A DNA stretch of 64,000 nt from Deinococcus arcticus (GTDB taxonomy: Bacteria; Deinococcota; Deinococci; Deinococcales; Deinococcaceae). The stretch lies in NCBI RefSeq assembly GCF_003028415.1, contig NZ_PYSV01000012.1, positions 1-64,000 on the forward strand. Direction: 5' to 3'. The position numbers were made by a program, and so were the translations under genes. The notes beneath the pieces were generated by a model that was not told where the DNA came from, did not search any database, and worked only from the letters and a program-made list of their open reading frames with translations. Positions 42,276-51,912 of the stretch are shown here, piece by piece. Position 1 is the first letter of the stretch. Every line of letters begins with the position of its first letter.

Positions 42276-42836
42276 TTACTCTTCGTCGCGGCGGTTGGTC
42301 CAGCCCCGGTCCGCGCGGGCGCGGGGGCGGAACTCGCCGGGCTGCTCCTCGCGGGGGCGGAAGGCGGGACGGTCGCCGCCGCCCTGGAAGCCACCACGGT
42401 CGCCGCCGCGATCCTCGCGGGGACGGAAGCCGCCCCGGTCGCCGCCGCCCTGGAAGCCACCACGGTCGCCGCCGCGGTCATCGCGGGGACGGAAGCCGCC
42501 CCGGTCGCCGCCGCCCTGGGCGCCGCCACGGAAGCCGCCCTGACCCTGGCTCTCGCGCAGTTCGCGCATTTCACGGCGCAGGCCGCGCAGTTCCTTGGCC
42601 TGGGCTTCCAGCATTTCTTTCAGCTCGGCCAGCACGCCCAGCAACTCGTCGGCGTCAATGTACTCGTCTTCCTCGCCCTCGGCGCCGTCGGCACTCAGGC
42701 CGGCTTCCTCGTCTGCTTCCTGGGCGTCCAGCACGGGGTCCTCGTCGGGCTCGCCCTGCAGCTGGGGAATGATGTCACGCAGTTCTTCTGGCGTCTGCTC
42801 CGGGTCGGTGGGACGCAGTTCGTTGTTGTCGGTCAT
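42276..42836 (-). CDS. Acidic protein with an RGG/GFRPR-repeat tail
   Basis: A 186-residue protein. Residues 1-65 are acidic. About 62-92 is a probable coiled coil (LLGVLAELKEMLEAQAKEL and LRREMRELRES). The C-terminal 90 residues are tandem repeats of GGDRGGFRPR(D/E)DRGGDRGGFQG type (core GGDRGGFRPR), which carry many RGG boxes. RGG tails usually bind RNA and can drive phase separation; here this is inference. AAAGGAG lies 8 nt before the ATG. The repeated DNA may vary in length between strains. No family name could be given. Confidence 0.65.
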   Translation of the reverse strand: MTDNNELRPTDPEQTPEELRDIIPQLQGEPDEDPVLDAQEADEEAGLSADGAEGEEDEYIDADELLGVLAELKEMLEAQAKELRGLRREMRELRESQGQGGFRGGAQGGGDRGGFRPRDDRGGDRGGFQGGGDRGGFRPREDRGGDRGGFQGGGDRPAFRPREEQPGEFRPRARADRGWTNRRDEE

Positions 42837-42961
42837 GTGGGTCTCCTTTGTTCGGCACGGCGGGGGCAGCACTTCAAAGCTGACACGCAGCCGCGTGCGG
42901 CGTACCCCCGAGTGTAGCACCCGGGGCTGCGCGCGCCCCCCCGGGCGCGTACTATGAAGCC

Positions 42962-43189
42962 ATGTTCGGTCGCCGCGTGCCGCCCCACATCGTGTTTTTG
43001 CTGAGCCTGCTGCTGGCCGCGCTGTGCGGCTGGGCCGCCTACGCCGCCCTGACGGGGGGCCGCACGGTCTGGGGGGTGGTGGCGGCCCTGTTTGCCGTGT
43101 GGTTTGTGGTGGACGCGGTGCGCTCCTACAGCTGGGCACAGAACAGGAAGCAGCTGGAAGCAGAGAAAGCGGCGCAGAGCCGGAAGTAA
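42962..43189 (+). CDS. Small two-helix membrane protein
   Basis: A 75-residue protein with two hydrophobic helices (IVFLLSLLLAALCGWAAYAAL and VWGVVAALFAVWFVVDAV) and a charged C-terminal tail. No family was recognised. A TACTAT box lies 6 nt before the ATG, so it is a leaderless gene. It diverges from the RGG gene. Confidence 0.6.
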   Translation: MFGRRVPPHIVFLLSLLLAALCGWAAYAALTGGRTVWGVVAALFAVWFVVDAVRSYSWAQNRKQLEAEKAAQSRK

Positions 43190-43254
43190 GGGGCTGAGGT
43201 CAGGCGGGTGAGAGAGGCCCGGTCTCGACCCCCTGCGGGCCTCAATCCCTCCCC

Positions 43255-43842
43255 TCAGCCGCCCCGCACCCAGAACCTCATAAGGTGCTCGGTCTCGCCG
43301 CCCTGGCCCACTTCCGGCCAGGAGAGGTGGGTGGTCAGCTCCGGGCGTTCCTGATAGCCGCGCGCAGTCCAGAAGGCGTTCAGCGGGCGGTAGGCCGCCG
43401 GACGGGCTGGGTGGTCGTCCGGGCGCACCACGGCGCAAAAGGCGGTGAACGCCAGCCCCAGGCGCCGGGCGTGGGCCTCGCGCTCGTCGAAAAAGGCGTG
43501 GCCCAGCCCCCGGCCCCGGGAGTCGGGCGGCACCACGCTTTCGCCCAGGTACAGCACGGTGGCCGGGTCGGGCCCGCTGCGCTGGAAGGGGGCCAGCATC
43601 CCGGGGTCCTCCTGGCTCAGCGGCAGGGCGCTGCTGGCCCCCACCACCCGCTCGCCGTCGTGCGCCAGCACCAGCAGCAGGTCCGGCGCGGCGAGGTAGC
43701 GGCGCAGGTACGCCTCTTCATAGTCGGGGTGCCCGTCGTACAGGTAGGGGTAATCGCGGAACACCTGGGTGCGCAGCCGGGCCAGTTCCCCGATCAGCGC
43801 CAGTGCCTCTGGGCCCTGCACGGCGCTCACCGTCAGGCTCAA
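43255..43842 (-). CDS. GNAT-family N-acetyltransferase
   Basis: A 195-residue acetyltransferase. The acetyl-CoA loop is in PPDSRGRGLGHAFFDE (RGRGLG), preceded by the strand VLYLGESVV, and the C-terminal half is of the extended GNAT type. The start is probably TTG overlapping the stop of the upstream gene as TTGA; a GTG four codons later is an alternative. Substrate is unknown. It is in an operon with the SnoaL-like gene. Confidence 0.75.
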   Translation of the reverse strand: MSLTVSAVQGPEALALIGELARLRTQVFRDYPYLYDGHPDYEEAYLRRYLAAPDLLLVLAHDGERVVGASSALPLSQEDPGMLAPFQRSGPDPATVLYLGESVVPPDSRGRGLGHAFFDEREAHARRLGLAFTAFCAVVRPDDHPARPAAYRPLNAFWTARGYQERPELTTHLSWPEVGQGGETEHLMRFWVRGG

Positions 43843-44246
43843 GTGTTCACCTGCCGGGTCCAGTCGGCCAGGTTGTAATGGTTGGTCACGCGGGTGATCT
43901 GCCCGCTCTGCACCTCGAAAAAGGCCCCCACCGGCAGGGTGTAGGTCTGCCCCCGGGCCTCGGGCAGACCGGTGTCGGTGCGCAGGTAGGTGCCCTGAAT
44001 AATGAATTCGGCCGCCGCGCGTGTGCCGTCGGGGGTGGTCATGACCACGAGGTCCTGCACCTGCTCGCGGTAGTGGGCGTTCATCCGGTCCAGAAAGGCG
44101 GCAAACGCCTCCACGCCGCGCTGGGTGTCGCCCTCGTTGATGTCGTGGCGCACGTCGGGGGCCAGCAGGGTCAGCATGCCGGGCCAGTCGGCGGCGTTGA
44201 AGGCGGCGTAATAACGGCGGATCAGGGCCTCGGTGGCGGCGTGCAT
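43839..44246 (-). CDS. SnoaL-like (NTF2-fold) protein
   Basis: A 135-residue protein of the SnoaL/ketosteroid-isomerase NTF2-like fold. The opening [29 protein letters not shown] and the later [12 protein letters not shown] are typical (quoted in part: [13 protein letters not shown]). Family members are enzymes or ligand binders and cannot be told apart here. TATCCT lies 6 nt before the ATG. The stop overlaps the GNAT start, so the two are coupled. Confidence 0.75.
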   Translation of the reverse strand: MHAATEALIRRYYAAFNAADWPGMLTLLAPDVRHDINEGDTQRGVEAFAAFLDRMNAHYREQVQDLVVMTTPDGTRAAAEFIIQGTYLRTDTGLPEARGQTYTLPVGAFFEVQSGQITRVTNHYNLADWTRQVNT

Positions 44247-44419
44247 GGGGGCAGGATAGGGCCTGTGTGCGGCCCTGGCCCACGGCCGGGCGGAGTTTTG
44301 CGCCGCGTGCTGGCGTCAAAGTCTGCTACTTTAGGAAAAATTTATTCTGCTGTGTTGTCGTGGCCCTGTCCGCTCCGGGGGAGAGGGGAGACGGAAGGCC
44401 GCAACGGAGGAACCCACGC

Positions 44420-45733
44420 GTGAAAGCAATGCGCTATGTCATCACCCGCCCCTGCCTGCAAGAGGGCAGCCTGCGTCTTCTGAAATACCTCAGCGCCACG
44501 TTTCCTTCGGCCGGGCCCGTCACGCTGGTAGATGACCGTGGTCAGGAACACACGGCGCAGGTGGACCCGGCGCGGCAGCGGGTCTGGGGCCTGGGCAGCC
44601 TGTATCACGCGGGCAATCTGGGCGTGAACGACGTGCTGATGATCACGCCGCTGGTGCCCGGCCGCTTTCAGGTAGAAGGCATTGTCAAGCCCCACGCGCC
44701 GGCGCCGGCCCCCCGGCGAGAAGCCCCCGCCAAGCCCGAGACCCGGCGCGTGGTGGTCAGCGCCACTCCCCATGTGCGCGAGGTGCGCGTGCAGGAGGTG
44801 CGCGAACCGGGCGCCCCGGCCCGCACCCCCGAGCCCGAGCCGGGCCTGACCCGCCGCGAGCCGGCCCCGCAGCCCAGCGCCGCGCCGATCGCTGCTTCCT
44901 CTGCGTCAGGTGCCCCGGCGTCTGTTCCCGCCGTCGCCCCGTCGGCCATGCGTGAACCGCGTCCGGCCCCGGAAGCCAGTGCCTCCCTGCGCCCCCCAGC
45001 CCCGGTGGCCACGCCGGTGCGGCCCCTGGATGTGCGCTTTCCCGCCGCCCCGGCGCACAGCGTGCCAGGTCCCGAAGCGCAGCTGGCCGAACTGGCCCGC
45101 CTGAGCGGCTATCAGCTGGAAACCCTGGGCCCCGGCGTTCTGCGCCTGAGCGCCGATCTGGGGGCCCACGGTTACACGGTGCGGGTGGCCACAGACGAGG
45201 GCGCGCTGCACACCCCTGCCTGGAAGGAAGCCGCCGACTACAGCGTGCTCCTCACGGGTGAGGAGGAGCGGCCCAGCGGCACCCCCCGCCTGACCCGCGA
45301 GGCCCTGAGCGCCCTGATTGACCACGCGCACCTCGCGCCGCTGTCGGCCGTGGATCTGCGCGGGTACTGGAAGGCGGGCTCTGTTGACCTGGAATCGGCG
45401 GCCAGTGTGGCAGAACTGGTGGGCGCCCACCTCGCGCAGCGCGGGGCCTTTAGCGCGGTGCTGCTGAGCCTGTCGCAGCACCCGGCCCATTCGGTGGTCA
45501 GCGTGCAGCGCCTCGCCGAGCGGCTGGGCAGCGGCGTCAGCTCGGCCGAGCTGAACACCATTCTGGACACCCTGACCCGCGCGCCCTTCCTGGCCCTGAG
45601 CCCGCTGCCCGGCGGGGGCTACCTGCTGCGCGGCGGAGTGCCCGAACTGCTGAGCGAACTGGCCGACTACGCCGAGGGCGTGCGCCGCCGCCTGCGGCCT
45701 CTTTCCCGCGAGCGCGAGGCCGTGCGGGCCTGA
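44420..45733 (+). CDS. Uncharacterised protein with proline-rich linker
   Basis: A 437-residue cytoplasmic protein not assigned to a family. Residues 1-90 form a compact N-terminal domain ([42 protein letters not shown]). About 90-205 is a proline- and alanine-rich linker. About 215-437 is a helical domain with a winged-helix look ([25 protein letters not shown]). The start is GTG with GGAGG 9 nt upstream. Domain order (small barrel, long linker, helical end) suggests a nucleic-acid-binding or scaffold role, which is speculative. Confidence 0.6.
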   Translation: MKAMRYVITRPCLQEGSLRLLKYLSATFPSAGPVTLVDDRGQEHTAQVDPARQRVWGLGSLYHAGNLGVNDVLMITPLVPGRFQVEGIVKPHAPAPAPRREAPAKPETRRVVVSATPHVREVRVQEVREPGAPARTPEPEPGLTRREPAPQPSAAPIAASSASGAPASVPAVAPSAMREPRPAPEASASLRPPAPVATPVRPLDVRFPAAPAHSVPGPEAQLAELARLSGYQLETLGPGVLRLSADLGAHGYTVRVATDEGALHTPAWKEAADYSVLLTGEEERPSGTPRLTREALSALIDHAHLAPLSAVDLRGYWKAGSVDLESAASVAELVGAHLAQRGAFSAVLLSLSQHPAHSVVSVQRLAERLGSGVSSAELNTILDTLTRAPFLALSPLPGGGYLLRGGVPELLSELADYAEGVRRRLRPLSREREAVRA

Positions 45734-45801
45734 GCCGGCCCCCAGGCCCGACCCTGCCCGGCACCACGGTGCCCCCATCACCGCGCCCCTAGACTGGCGC
45801 G

Positions 45802-46833
45802 GTGTCGTCTTTGCCGCTTCCGCCGCTGCGCGCCGCACTGCTGGCCTGGTTTGACCGCGAGGGCCGCGACCTGCCCTGGCGCCGTGGCCCGGAAGGCGCG
45901 CGCGATCCCTACCGCGCCTGGGTGGCAGAAATCCTGCTGCAGCAGACCCAGGTGGCGCGCGGCCTGGGGTACTACGAGCGCTTTCTGGCGGCCTTTCCCA
46001 CCGTGCAGGCCCTGGCGGCGGCCCCTGTTGAGGATGTGCTGAAAGCCTGGGAGGGCTGCGGCTACTACGCCCGCGCCCGCAACCTGCACCGCGCGGCGGC
46101 TCTGGTGAGCGCCCAGGGGGCTTTTCCCCAGAGCTACGGGGCGTGGCTGGCCCTGCCCGGGGTGGGCCCCTATACCGCCGCCGCCCTGAGCAGCTTCACG
46201 CTGAACGCCCCGCAGGCGGTCAGTGACGGCAACGTGCGCCGGGTGATGGCCCGCTTCCGCGGCGAGCGCACGCCCAGCCCCGCCTGGGTGCAGGCCCAGG
46301 CCGACGCCCTGCTGGACCCAGCGCGGCCGGGGGCCTGGAACGAGGCGGTGATGGATCTGGGTGCCACCGTCTGCACCCCCAAAGCGCCGCGCTGCGCGTC
46401 GTGTCCCCTGGCCCCGTGGTGCGCGGCGCGGGCGTCCGGCGCGCCCGCGAACTTTCCTGCCCCCAAGGTGCGCGCCCCGGTCCAGGCCGTTCAGGCGGTG
46501 GCGCTGCTGATTGGCACAGCCGGGCACGCCTATCTGGAGCGCCGCGAGGGCCCGCTGCTGGGCGGGCTGATGGGCCTGCCCGCTGAACCCCTGCAGCCTG
46601 GCGAGGCGCCCGAAGCGGCCCTGGCGCGGCTGTGTGGGCGCCTGGGCGCGGTGGCCGGGCCGCTGCTGGGTCAGGTGCAGCACGGCATGACCCACCGCCA
46701 CCTGACGCTGCAGGTGTACCGGGGACAGGCTGACCTGCCGCTGCAGGAGGTGCGCCGCGCGGCCCTGGCCCGGCTGGACCAGAAAGCCCTGGCCCTGGAA
46801 GAAGCGCGGCAGGCGGGCCTGTTTCCGGTGTAG
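45802..46833 (+). CDS. mutY: A/G-specific adenine glycosylase
   Basis: A 343-residue DNA repair enzyme that removes adenine opposite 8-oxoguanine. The catalytic opening is WVAEILLQQTQVARGLGYYERF (key part EILLQQTQV), the helix-hairpin-helix is LPGVGPYTAAALSSF, and the iron-sulphur cluster is C-x6-C-x2-C-x5-C in CTPKAPRCASCPLAPWC. A C-terminal Nudix-like domain that reads 8-oxoG starts near residue 230. The start is GTG with TAGACT 6 nt upstream, a leaderless gene. Confidence 0.93.
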   Translation: MSSLPLPPLRAALLAWFDREGRDLPWRRGPEGARDPYRAWVAEILLQQTQVARGLGYYERFLAAFPTVQALAAAPVEDVLKAWEGCGYYARARNLHRAAALVSAQGAFPQSYGAWLALPGVGPYTAAALSSFTLNAPQAVSDGNVRRVMARFRGERTPSPAWVQAQADALLDPARPGAWNEAVMDLGATVCTPKAPRCASCPLAPWCAARASGAPANFPAPKVRAPVQAVQAVALLIGTAGHAYLERREGPLLGGLMGLPAEPLQPGEAPEAALARLCGRLGAVAGPLLGQVQHGMTHRHLTLQVYRGQADLPLQEVRRAALARLDQKALALEEARQAGLFPV

Positions 46834-47156
46834 GCCACAGGTGGGCGGCGGCAAAGGGCGCGCCCCGCTTTGAGGGCATAGGGCGCAACGGACCGCCGCT
46901 GTCAGAGTTCTGTCAGTCGTGGCCTGGGCGGCGGCTGCGCAGGAGCACACGCTGTCTGAACCGGCGCATGGGCCCACCGGCACGCCCCTTCTGAGCAGCC
47001 CCGGTTCCCCTCTTTCAAAACTCTGACAACGCCTGAAAGTGCTGTGGTGGACGAAGTGAGGCCACGGGCGTGAATGACCGGCAGCCGGCCAGCGTGCCCT
47101 CTGCCTCTTCTGGAGGATGCCGCCGCAGGGAGGCGGGCGCTACACTGGGCGGCGTT
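46834..47156. other. Intergenic region between mutY and uppS
   Basis: No gene is seen. GTCAGAGTT (about 46,900) and its exact complement AACTCTGAC (about 47,020) form a distant inverted repeat, each followed or preceded by a second GTCAG- or CTGACA-like motif, so regulatory sites are possible. A TACACT box lies 10 nt before the uppS ATG. Confidence 0.4.
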
Positions 47157-47987
47157 ATGTCGTCCGAGCCCGTGAAACTCGCCCTCCGCGCCCTTCAGCA
47201 GGCCAGAAATGCGGCGCGCGGCGCGCTGGTCTGGGGCTACGAGCAGCGGCTGGCGCGCGAGGTGGGGGCGCACGGCCGCCTGCCCCGGCACCTGGGCCTG
47301 ATTCTGGATGGCAACCGCCGCTTTGCCCGCGCCAGCGGCCTGCAGCGGGAAATGGGGCATTCCTTCGGCGCCGACAAGGCCCACGAGGTGCTGCAGTGGT
47401 GCCTGGAACTGGGCATTCCCACCGTGACCATCTGGGTGCTGTCCACAGATAACACCAGCCGCGACCCGGGCGAACTGGCCCACATTCTGAGCCTGCTGGA
47501 GCGCGAGGCGCGCAATCTGGCCCAGGACGCCCGGATTCATGCCAACCGGGTGCGGGTACGGGCCATTGGCCAGCATGAGGGCTTTCCCGAGACGGTGCTC
47601 AATGCCCTGAGCGAACTGGAGGCCAGAACAGCCCACTACGACGGCATGCGGCTGAACATTGCCGTGGGCTACGGGGGCCGTGAGGAGATCGTGGACGCGG
47701 TCAAGCGCCACCTGGTGCGGCAGGCCGACGCGGGCCTGACCCTGGAAGAAGCGGCCCGCACCCTCGCCCCAGAGGATATTGGCGCGCACCTGTACGCCGC
47801 CGACGTGCCCGATCCTGACTTTATTATCCGCACCAGTGGGGAAATCCGGCTCTCGGGCTTTCTGCTGTGGCAGAGCGTGTATTCCGAATACTACTTCTGC
47901 GATGTGTACTGGCCGGGCTTCCGGCGCGTGGACTTTCTGCGCGCCCTGCGCGAGTTTCAGGGCCGCGAGCGCCGGTTCGGCCGCTAG
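47157..47987 (+). CDS. uppS: Isoprenyl (cis-prenyl) transferase UppS
   Basis: A 276-residue undecaprenyl diphosphate synthase-type enzyme. It extends farnesyl diphosphate with isopentenyl diphosphate to make the lipid carrier for cell-wall synthesis. HLGLILDGNRRFA (about 41-53) holds the catalytic aspartate, and SGEIRLSGFLLWQSVYSEYYF (key part SGEIRLSGFLLWQ) is the IPP-binding region, with an E where the usual TSGExRLSNFLLWQ motif has N. Length is slightly above typical owing to an N-terminal extension. Confidence 0.9.
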   Translation: MSSEPVKLALRALQQARNAARGALVWGYEQRLAREVGAHGRLPRHLGLILDGNRRFARASGLQREMGHSFGADKAHEVLQWCLELGIPTVTIWVLSTDNTSRDPGELAHILSLLEREARNLAQDARIHANRVRVRAIGQHEGFPETVLNALSELEARTAHYDGMRLNIAVGYGGREEIVDAVKRHLVRQADAGLTLEEAARTLAPEDIGAHLYAADVPDPDFIIRTSGEIRLSGFLLWQSVYSEYYFCDVYWPGFRRVDFLRALREFQGRERRFGR

Positions 47988-48119
47988 GCCAGAAGACGCA
48001 CACGGAGACGGACCCGGAGAGCGGCTTCGCAGCGCGAGCAGGAGCAGATGCCGACTGCCGCGAGATGCAAGCGCAGACGGTGCCGTTCCGGCCGCGCGGC
48101 AATGAACCGGCAGTCCATA

Positions 48120-48290
48120 TGAGACACACTGCCGTCCAGTTGCGCAACATCCGCGACAGAACGCGATGTTCCGCTCCTGTGGCGCCTTGTACGTCCACTT
48201 TCCGGGCATCCATTCCTGTCCCTGCGCCTTAGCTGCCGCGCAGCTCTGCGAGTCTCCCCTCAAGGCACAGAGGCCAAAAAGCCTGAGCCA
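48120..48290. repeat. MITE-like dispersed repeat, diverged copy 3 (reverse orientation)
   Basis: Aligned to the complement of copies 1 and 2, it shows CTGCCGTCCA, CAACATCCG, GATGTTCCGCTCCT, GTCCA-TTTCCGGG and the GCAGCTCTGCGAGTC block also found in copy 2. Many substitutions and no clean termini show it is older or a partial copy. Bounds are approximate. Confidence 0.55.
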
Positions 48291-48319
48291 CACGGCAGTT
48301 GCTTGGTCAGAGCTGAAAA

Positions 48320-48590
48320 TTAAGTACGTTGCCCCTCACGTTACGACTTTGCAGGAGAGCACCGCAAAGTCTCCACTCCCGGTGCAACGTACTTTTTTCG
48401 ATACTCGCTCCGCTCGGTTGATCTAAAGATCAACAGCGAGCTACTTAAGTACGTCGCATCCCATGGTGCGACTGTTCAGGAGAGCACCGAACAGGCTCCA
48501 CGCCCGGTGCAACGTCCTTTTTTCGAGACTCGCGCTGCGGCGCCGCTGTCCCAGCCCGCTCGGTTGATCGGAGGCTTGGCAGCGAACGAC
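48320..48590 (+). ncRNA. Tandem pair of structured, terminator-like RNA units
   Basis: Two units, starting at 48320 and 48445, share the order TTAAGTACGT, a hairpin, the loop AGGAGAGCACC, a TCCAC(T/G)CCCGGTGCAACGT block and six Ts. In unit 1 the outer stem GTACGTTGC/GCAACGTAC (9 bp) closes an inner stem GACTTTGC/GCAAAGTC (8 bp). In unit 2 the inner stem is CTGTTC/GAACAG: its bases differ but pairing and loop are kept, which is covariation. The loop's GCACC can pair with the downstream GGTGC, giving a pseudoknot or switch. A third hairpin, GTTGATCT-AA-AGATCAAC, closes unit 1. There is no coding frame. The strand is the one with T tracts. Confidence 0.5.
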
Positions 48591-49052
48591 TTAACCGGAC
48601 TCTTGATCACCGCAGCGCCTGTCCTGAGTCAGTTGCTGGGCGGTTGTGTCTGCACGCGCCGGGCATGATTCAGCAGACAGAAACGCATAACCGGCGGTGG
48701 CGGCGCGGCCCCGCCCCAGCTGCTGCGCCGCATGAGTCCTGAGTGGTCGGTGACAAGTCCTGCGCAACAGCGCCTTTCAAGGGGGGCATACCCCTGGCCC
48801 CCAATGGGGGGACGGTCCCGGCAGCCCAAGGACACTCAGGCCCTCCTGTTCGGTGAAAACCACATGAAGAGGCAGTTGAGGTGGAGGTATACCCCTGAAT
48901 GACCTCAGGTCATCTTCATCTTACAGAAAGCGTGTAAGTCGGGCGTAAGAGGGCTGAATCTAGCCTCTGAACAGTGCTGGCGCCGGTCGAAGGGTGTCCA
49001 GACTGCCCGCAAGGCCCCGGCCATCCACTCGACGCTGAATGAAGGAGACCTC
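48591..49052 (+). promoter_or_regulatory. Upstream region of the surface-protein gene cluster
   Basis: No gene is supported. Near 48,930-48,945 TGTAAG and CGTAAG recur 11 bp apart, the spacing of OmpR/PhoB-type direct repeats, preceded by CTTACAG. A TAGCCT (48961-48966) just downstream could be the -10. AAGGAGACC lies before the ATG of the first gene. These are weak, visual calls. Confidence 0.3.
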
Positions 49053-49547
49053 ATGAAACGCCCCCTGCTCACCACGCTCCTGTCCCTGACCGGGCTGACC
49101 CTGGCGCAAAGCGCGGGCCCGGTTCAGCTGGACCTGACGCTGAACCTGGTGCGCAGCGTGAAGGTGGACGGCAAGCCCACCGAGCAGCTGACCCCCAACC
49201 CCGGCGCTGTGCTGCCTGGTCAGGTGCTGAGCCAGGTGGTCACGGCCCGCAACACGGGGACCACGGCCCTGAAGAATGTGCCCATTACGCTGCCTGTGCC
49301 CAGGAACACCTTCTACCTGGCCCCCGAACAGGGCCTGAGCGGCGCCCGCGCCGAGTACTCCTTTGACGGCGGCAAGACCTTTGGAACTGCGCCCCTGAAG
49401 AAGACCGTGACGGTGACCGAGAACGGCAAGGCCGTGCGCAAAGAGATTGAAGTCAAGCCCAGCGAGTACACCACGGTGCGCTGGACGGTGGCTGAACTGG
49501 CGGCAGGAAAGACCCTGAAGCTCGGCTACCGCGTTCAGGTCAAGTAG
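49053..49547 (+). CDS. Small secreted DUF11-like protein
   Basis: A 164-residue exported protein. The signal peptide MKRPLLTTLLSLTGLTLAQS is followed by a single beta-sandwich domain (VVTARNTGTTALKNVPITLPVPRNTFYLAP) that resembles one DUF11/conserved-repeat module, with a C-terminal TVRWTVAELAAGKTLKLGYRV. AAGGAG precedes the ATG. It heads a five-gene cluster of surface proteins, 22 bp before the next gene. Function unknown; a surface or envelope structural role is inferred. Confidence 0.65.
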   Translation: MKRPLLTTLLSLTGLTLAQSAGPVQLDLTLNLVRSVKVDGKPTEQLTPNPGAVLPGQVLSQVVTARNTGTTALKNVPITLPVPRNTFYLAPEQGLSGARAEYSFDGGKTFGTAPLKKTVTVTENGKAVRKEIEVKPSEYTTVRWTVAELAAGKTLKLGYRVQVK

Positions 49548-49569
49548 ACCCCCACTCCGGAGGAATCCC

Positions 49570-51867
49570 ATGAAGAAAAGCACCACTCTGCTCGCCCTGA
49601 TGTCCGCTCTGGCTGTTGGCAGCGCCAGCGCCGCCGGCACCCTGTCGGGCACCACCATCCAGAACACCGCCACCGCCAGCTTCCAGGACCCCGCCAACCC
49701 CACGGCCACCATCAGCAGCACCTCCAACACCGTGTCCACCGTCGTGCTGCCCAAGCCCGGCTTTGACATCGTGTTCACGGGCGGCACCGCCGACGCGGGC
49801 ACCCAGAACGACCTGAGCACCACCACCGTGGTGATCACCGGCGCCGTCCCCGGGCAGCGCATCGTGACCGGCTACTCGGTCGTGAACAACGGCAACGTGG
49901 CCCTGACCGTGAACCTCAGCGCTGATACCACGGGCGCCGACAGTGGCCAGACTGTGCAGTACTTCCTGGACACCGACGGCAACGGTGTGGCCGACAACAA
50001 CACCCCCCTGACCTCGGTGACGGTGAACGCCGACGATCCCGCCACCACCGGCGTGGACGAGGGCGTGGTGAAGATCGTCCAGGTAATCACCCTGCCCACC
50101 AGCCCCGCGCAGATCAACTCCACCAGCGTGTTTGGCGCTTCGCCGGAAGGCTCGGTCACGGGCACGGCGGGCAATGACCCCTTGATCACCCCCGGCAACG
50201 GCTACGCCAACGGCACCACTGTCTACGAAGAAGGCAAGGCGGTGGACACCGACCGCCAGTTCACGCGCGTGAACGTGTTCGTGCCCTCGCTGGACAACAC
50301 CCCCAACATTCCGCCTTCGAACCCCGTGGACACCACCGGCACGCCCATCACGGACCTGACCAAGGTCCCGCCCGTGACCCCGGTGGACGTGCCCACCGAA
50401 ACGACCGGCAAGCCCAACGACCCCACCCCCGTGGTGAGCGTGCCCGGCTACCGCAATCCCACCCCCACCCCCGGCGATCCCACCCCCGGCGGCACGCCCA
50501 TCGCCCCGAACGTGGCGGGCGACGCCCAGATCGCCTACCCCACCGCCGACGCCAACAACGCGCCGGACGCCGTGACCTTTACCAACAACCTGACCAACCG
50601 CAGCGGCGCGACCGACGTGGTGCAGCTGTTCCCGGCCCTGGCCAACGGCACAGTGGACCCGGCCTACACCTTTAACCCCACCACGGGCGTCTTCACCAAC
50701 ACCACCACGGGCGTGAGCATCCGCTTCCTGGATCCGATTACGGGTAACCCCATTGCGGTCTCCACTGACCCCAATAACCCCACGGTGGCGCAGTACCCCA
50801 CGGTGACGGTGCCCAACAACACCTCCGTGGTGTACCGCACGGAAGTCACCTTCCCTGACCCCGACGACACCTCAGTCACGCCGGCCGTGACGGTGCTCAT
50901 CGGCGCTGACTCGCTGAAAGACGCCGATCTGGTGTCCAACAGCAACACCACCGACACCATTCTGCCGCCCGCCATGCAGTTCGGGGACGCGACTGTGGCG
51001 CAGGGTGCAGTGGCCAGCCCCGCCCCCGTGGAAGTGGTGGTGCCCGGCGGCACCCAGAGCGGCATTGCCAGCCCCAACAACACCGACGGCACCGCCGTGT
51101 TTCCCATGGACGTGGCCAACAACGGGCAGTACAACGACTCTTACACCCTATCGGGCAGCGTGACCTTCACGGACGCCGTGACGGGTAACCCGGTCGTGGT
51201 GCCGGTGCTGTACTACGCCGCTGACGGCTCGCTGCTGCCGCGCCTGAACACCAACCCCACCAGCCCCGACTACAACAAGTTCGTGACCCCGGTGGTGGCC
51301 CCCGGCACCGAGTTCAAGGCCTTCGCTGTGGTGCAGACCCCGGCTGGCGTGCGTACTGGCGACTACACGGTCAGCCAGACGGCCCTGGCCAACTACAGCA
51401 CCATCACCCTGACCGACACCAACAACGTGATCCGCGTTTCGCCCAACGGCAGCGTGGCGGTGGCCAAGTTCGTGGCCAAGACTGGCGTAACCGCTGGCAG
51501 CAACCCCGCCAACGGCATCAACAACCCGGCGAACTACACGGCCACCGGGGCCAACGGTGCTCGCCCCGGCGACACCATCAGCTACCGGATCATCGGGAAG
51601 AACAACTACAACCAGACGGTGAGCGGCTTCTTCCTGAGCGACACCGTGCCGGCCAACACCACCTTCGCCAGCGTGGCCCTGACGCCTGCACCCACCCGGA
51701 CCATCTACCGCGTGAACGGCGGTGCCTGGAGCACCACGGCCCCTACTGCGGGCCTAGCCGCCGGCACCGTGATTGACGTGGCGCTGGACGCCGACAGCAA
51801 CAACCTGCCCGACAGTCTGGCGGCCAGCGCCGAGCTGAGCGCCGACTTTGTGGTGACCGTCCGCTGA
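49570..51867 (+). CDS. Large surface protein with DUF11-like repeats
   Basis: A 765-residue exported protein. The signal peptide [21 protein letters not shown] ends at A-A. The rest is rich in Thr, Asn, Asp, Pro and Val, with beta-sandwich modules such as [32 protein letters not shown] and [22 protein letters not shown] proline-rich linker ([12 protein letters not shown]) lies near residue 300. No cysteine or transmembrane anchor is seen. GGAGGAA precedes the ATG. It probably builds part of the cell envelope or S-layer. Confidence 0.7.
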   Translation: MKKSTTLLALMSALAVGSASAAGTLSGTTIQNTATASFQDPANPTATISSTSNTVSTVVLPKPGFDIVFTGGTADAGTQNDLSTTTVVITGAVPGQRIVTGYSVVNNGNVALTVNLSADTTGADSGQTVQYFLDTDGNGVADNNTPLTSVTVNADDPATTGVDEGVVKIVQVITLPTSPAQINSTSVFGASPEGSVTGTAGNDPLITPGNGYANGTTVYEEGKAVDTDRQFTRVNVFVPSLDNTPNIPPSNPVDTTGTPITDLTKVPPVTPVDVPTETTGKPNDPTPVVSVPGYRNPTPTPGDPTPGGTPIAPNVAGDAQIAYPTADANNAPDAVTFTNNLTNRSGATDVVQLFPALANGTVDPAYTFNPTTGVFTNTTTGVSIRFLDPITGNPIAVSTDPNNPTVAQYPTVTVPNNTSVVYRTEVTFPDPDDTSVTPAVTVLIGADSLKDADLVSNSNTTDTILPPAMQFGDATVAQGAVASPAPVEVVVPGGTQSGIASPNNTDGTAVFPMDVANNGQYNDSYTLSGSVTFTDAVTGNPVVVPVLYYAADGSLLPRLNTNPTSPDYNKFVTPVVAPGTEFKAFAVVQTPAGVRTGDYTVSQTALANYSTITLTDTNNVIRVSPNGSVAVAKFVAKTGVTAGSNPANGINNPANYTATGANGARPGDTISYRIIGKNNYNQTVSGFFLSDTVPANTTFASVALTPAPTRTIYRVNGGAWSTTAPTAGLAAGTVIDVALDADSNNLPDSLAASAELSADFVVTVR

Positions 51868-51875
51868 TGCGGCGG

Positions 51876-51912
51876 CAGGGGCCCCTGGTGCGCATGTCAC
51901 CGGGGGCCCCTG
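51876..51912. terminator. Strong GC hairpin between surface genes
   Basis: CAGGGGCCCCTGGTG and CACCGGGGGCCCCTG pair over 15 positions (one wobble) around a 7-nt loop. No T tract follows. It may end the first transcript partly or protect its 3' end. Confidence 0.5.

Noticed and set aside
48320..48590. CRISPR array
   Set aside because: Only two units 125 bp apart and the shared parts are structured; there are no short regular spacers and no cas genes.
48320..48590. Tandem glycine riboswitch
   Set aside because: The two-unit layout and GGAGAG loop recall it, but the CCGAAGG-type core is missing and no glycine-cleavage gene follows.
48629..48835. 68-residue minus-strand frame in the gene-free region
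   Set aside because: No start signal, arginine- and proline-rich shadow composition, no family likeness.
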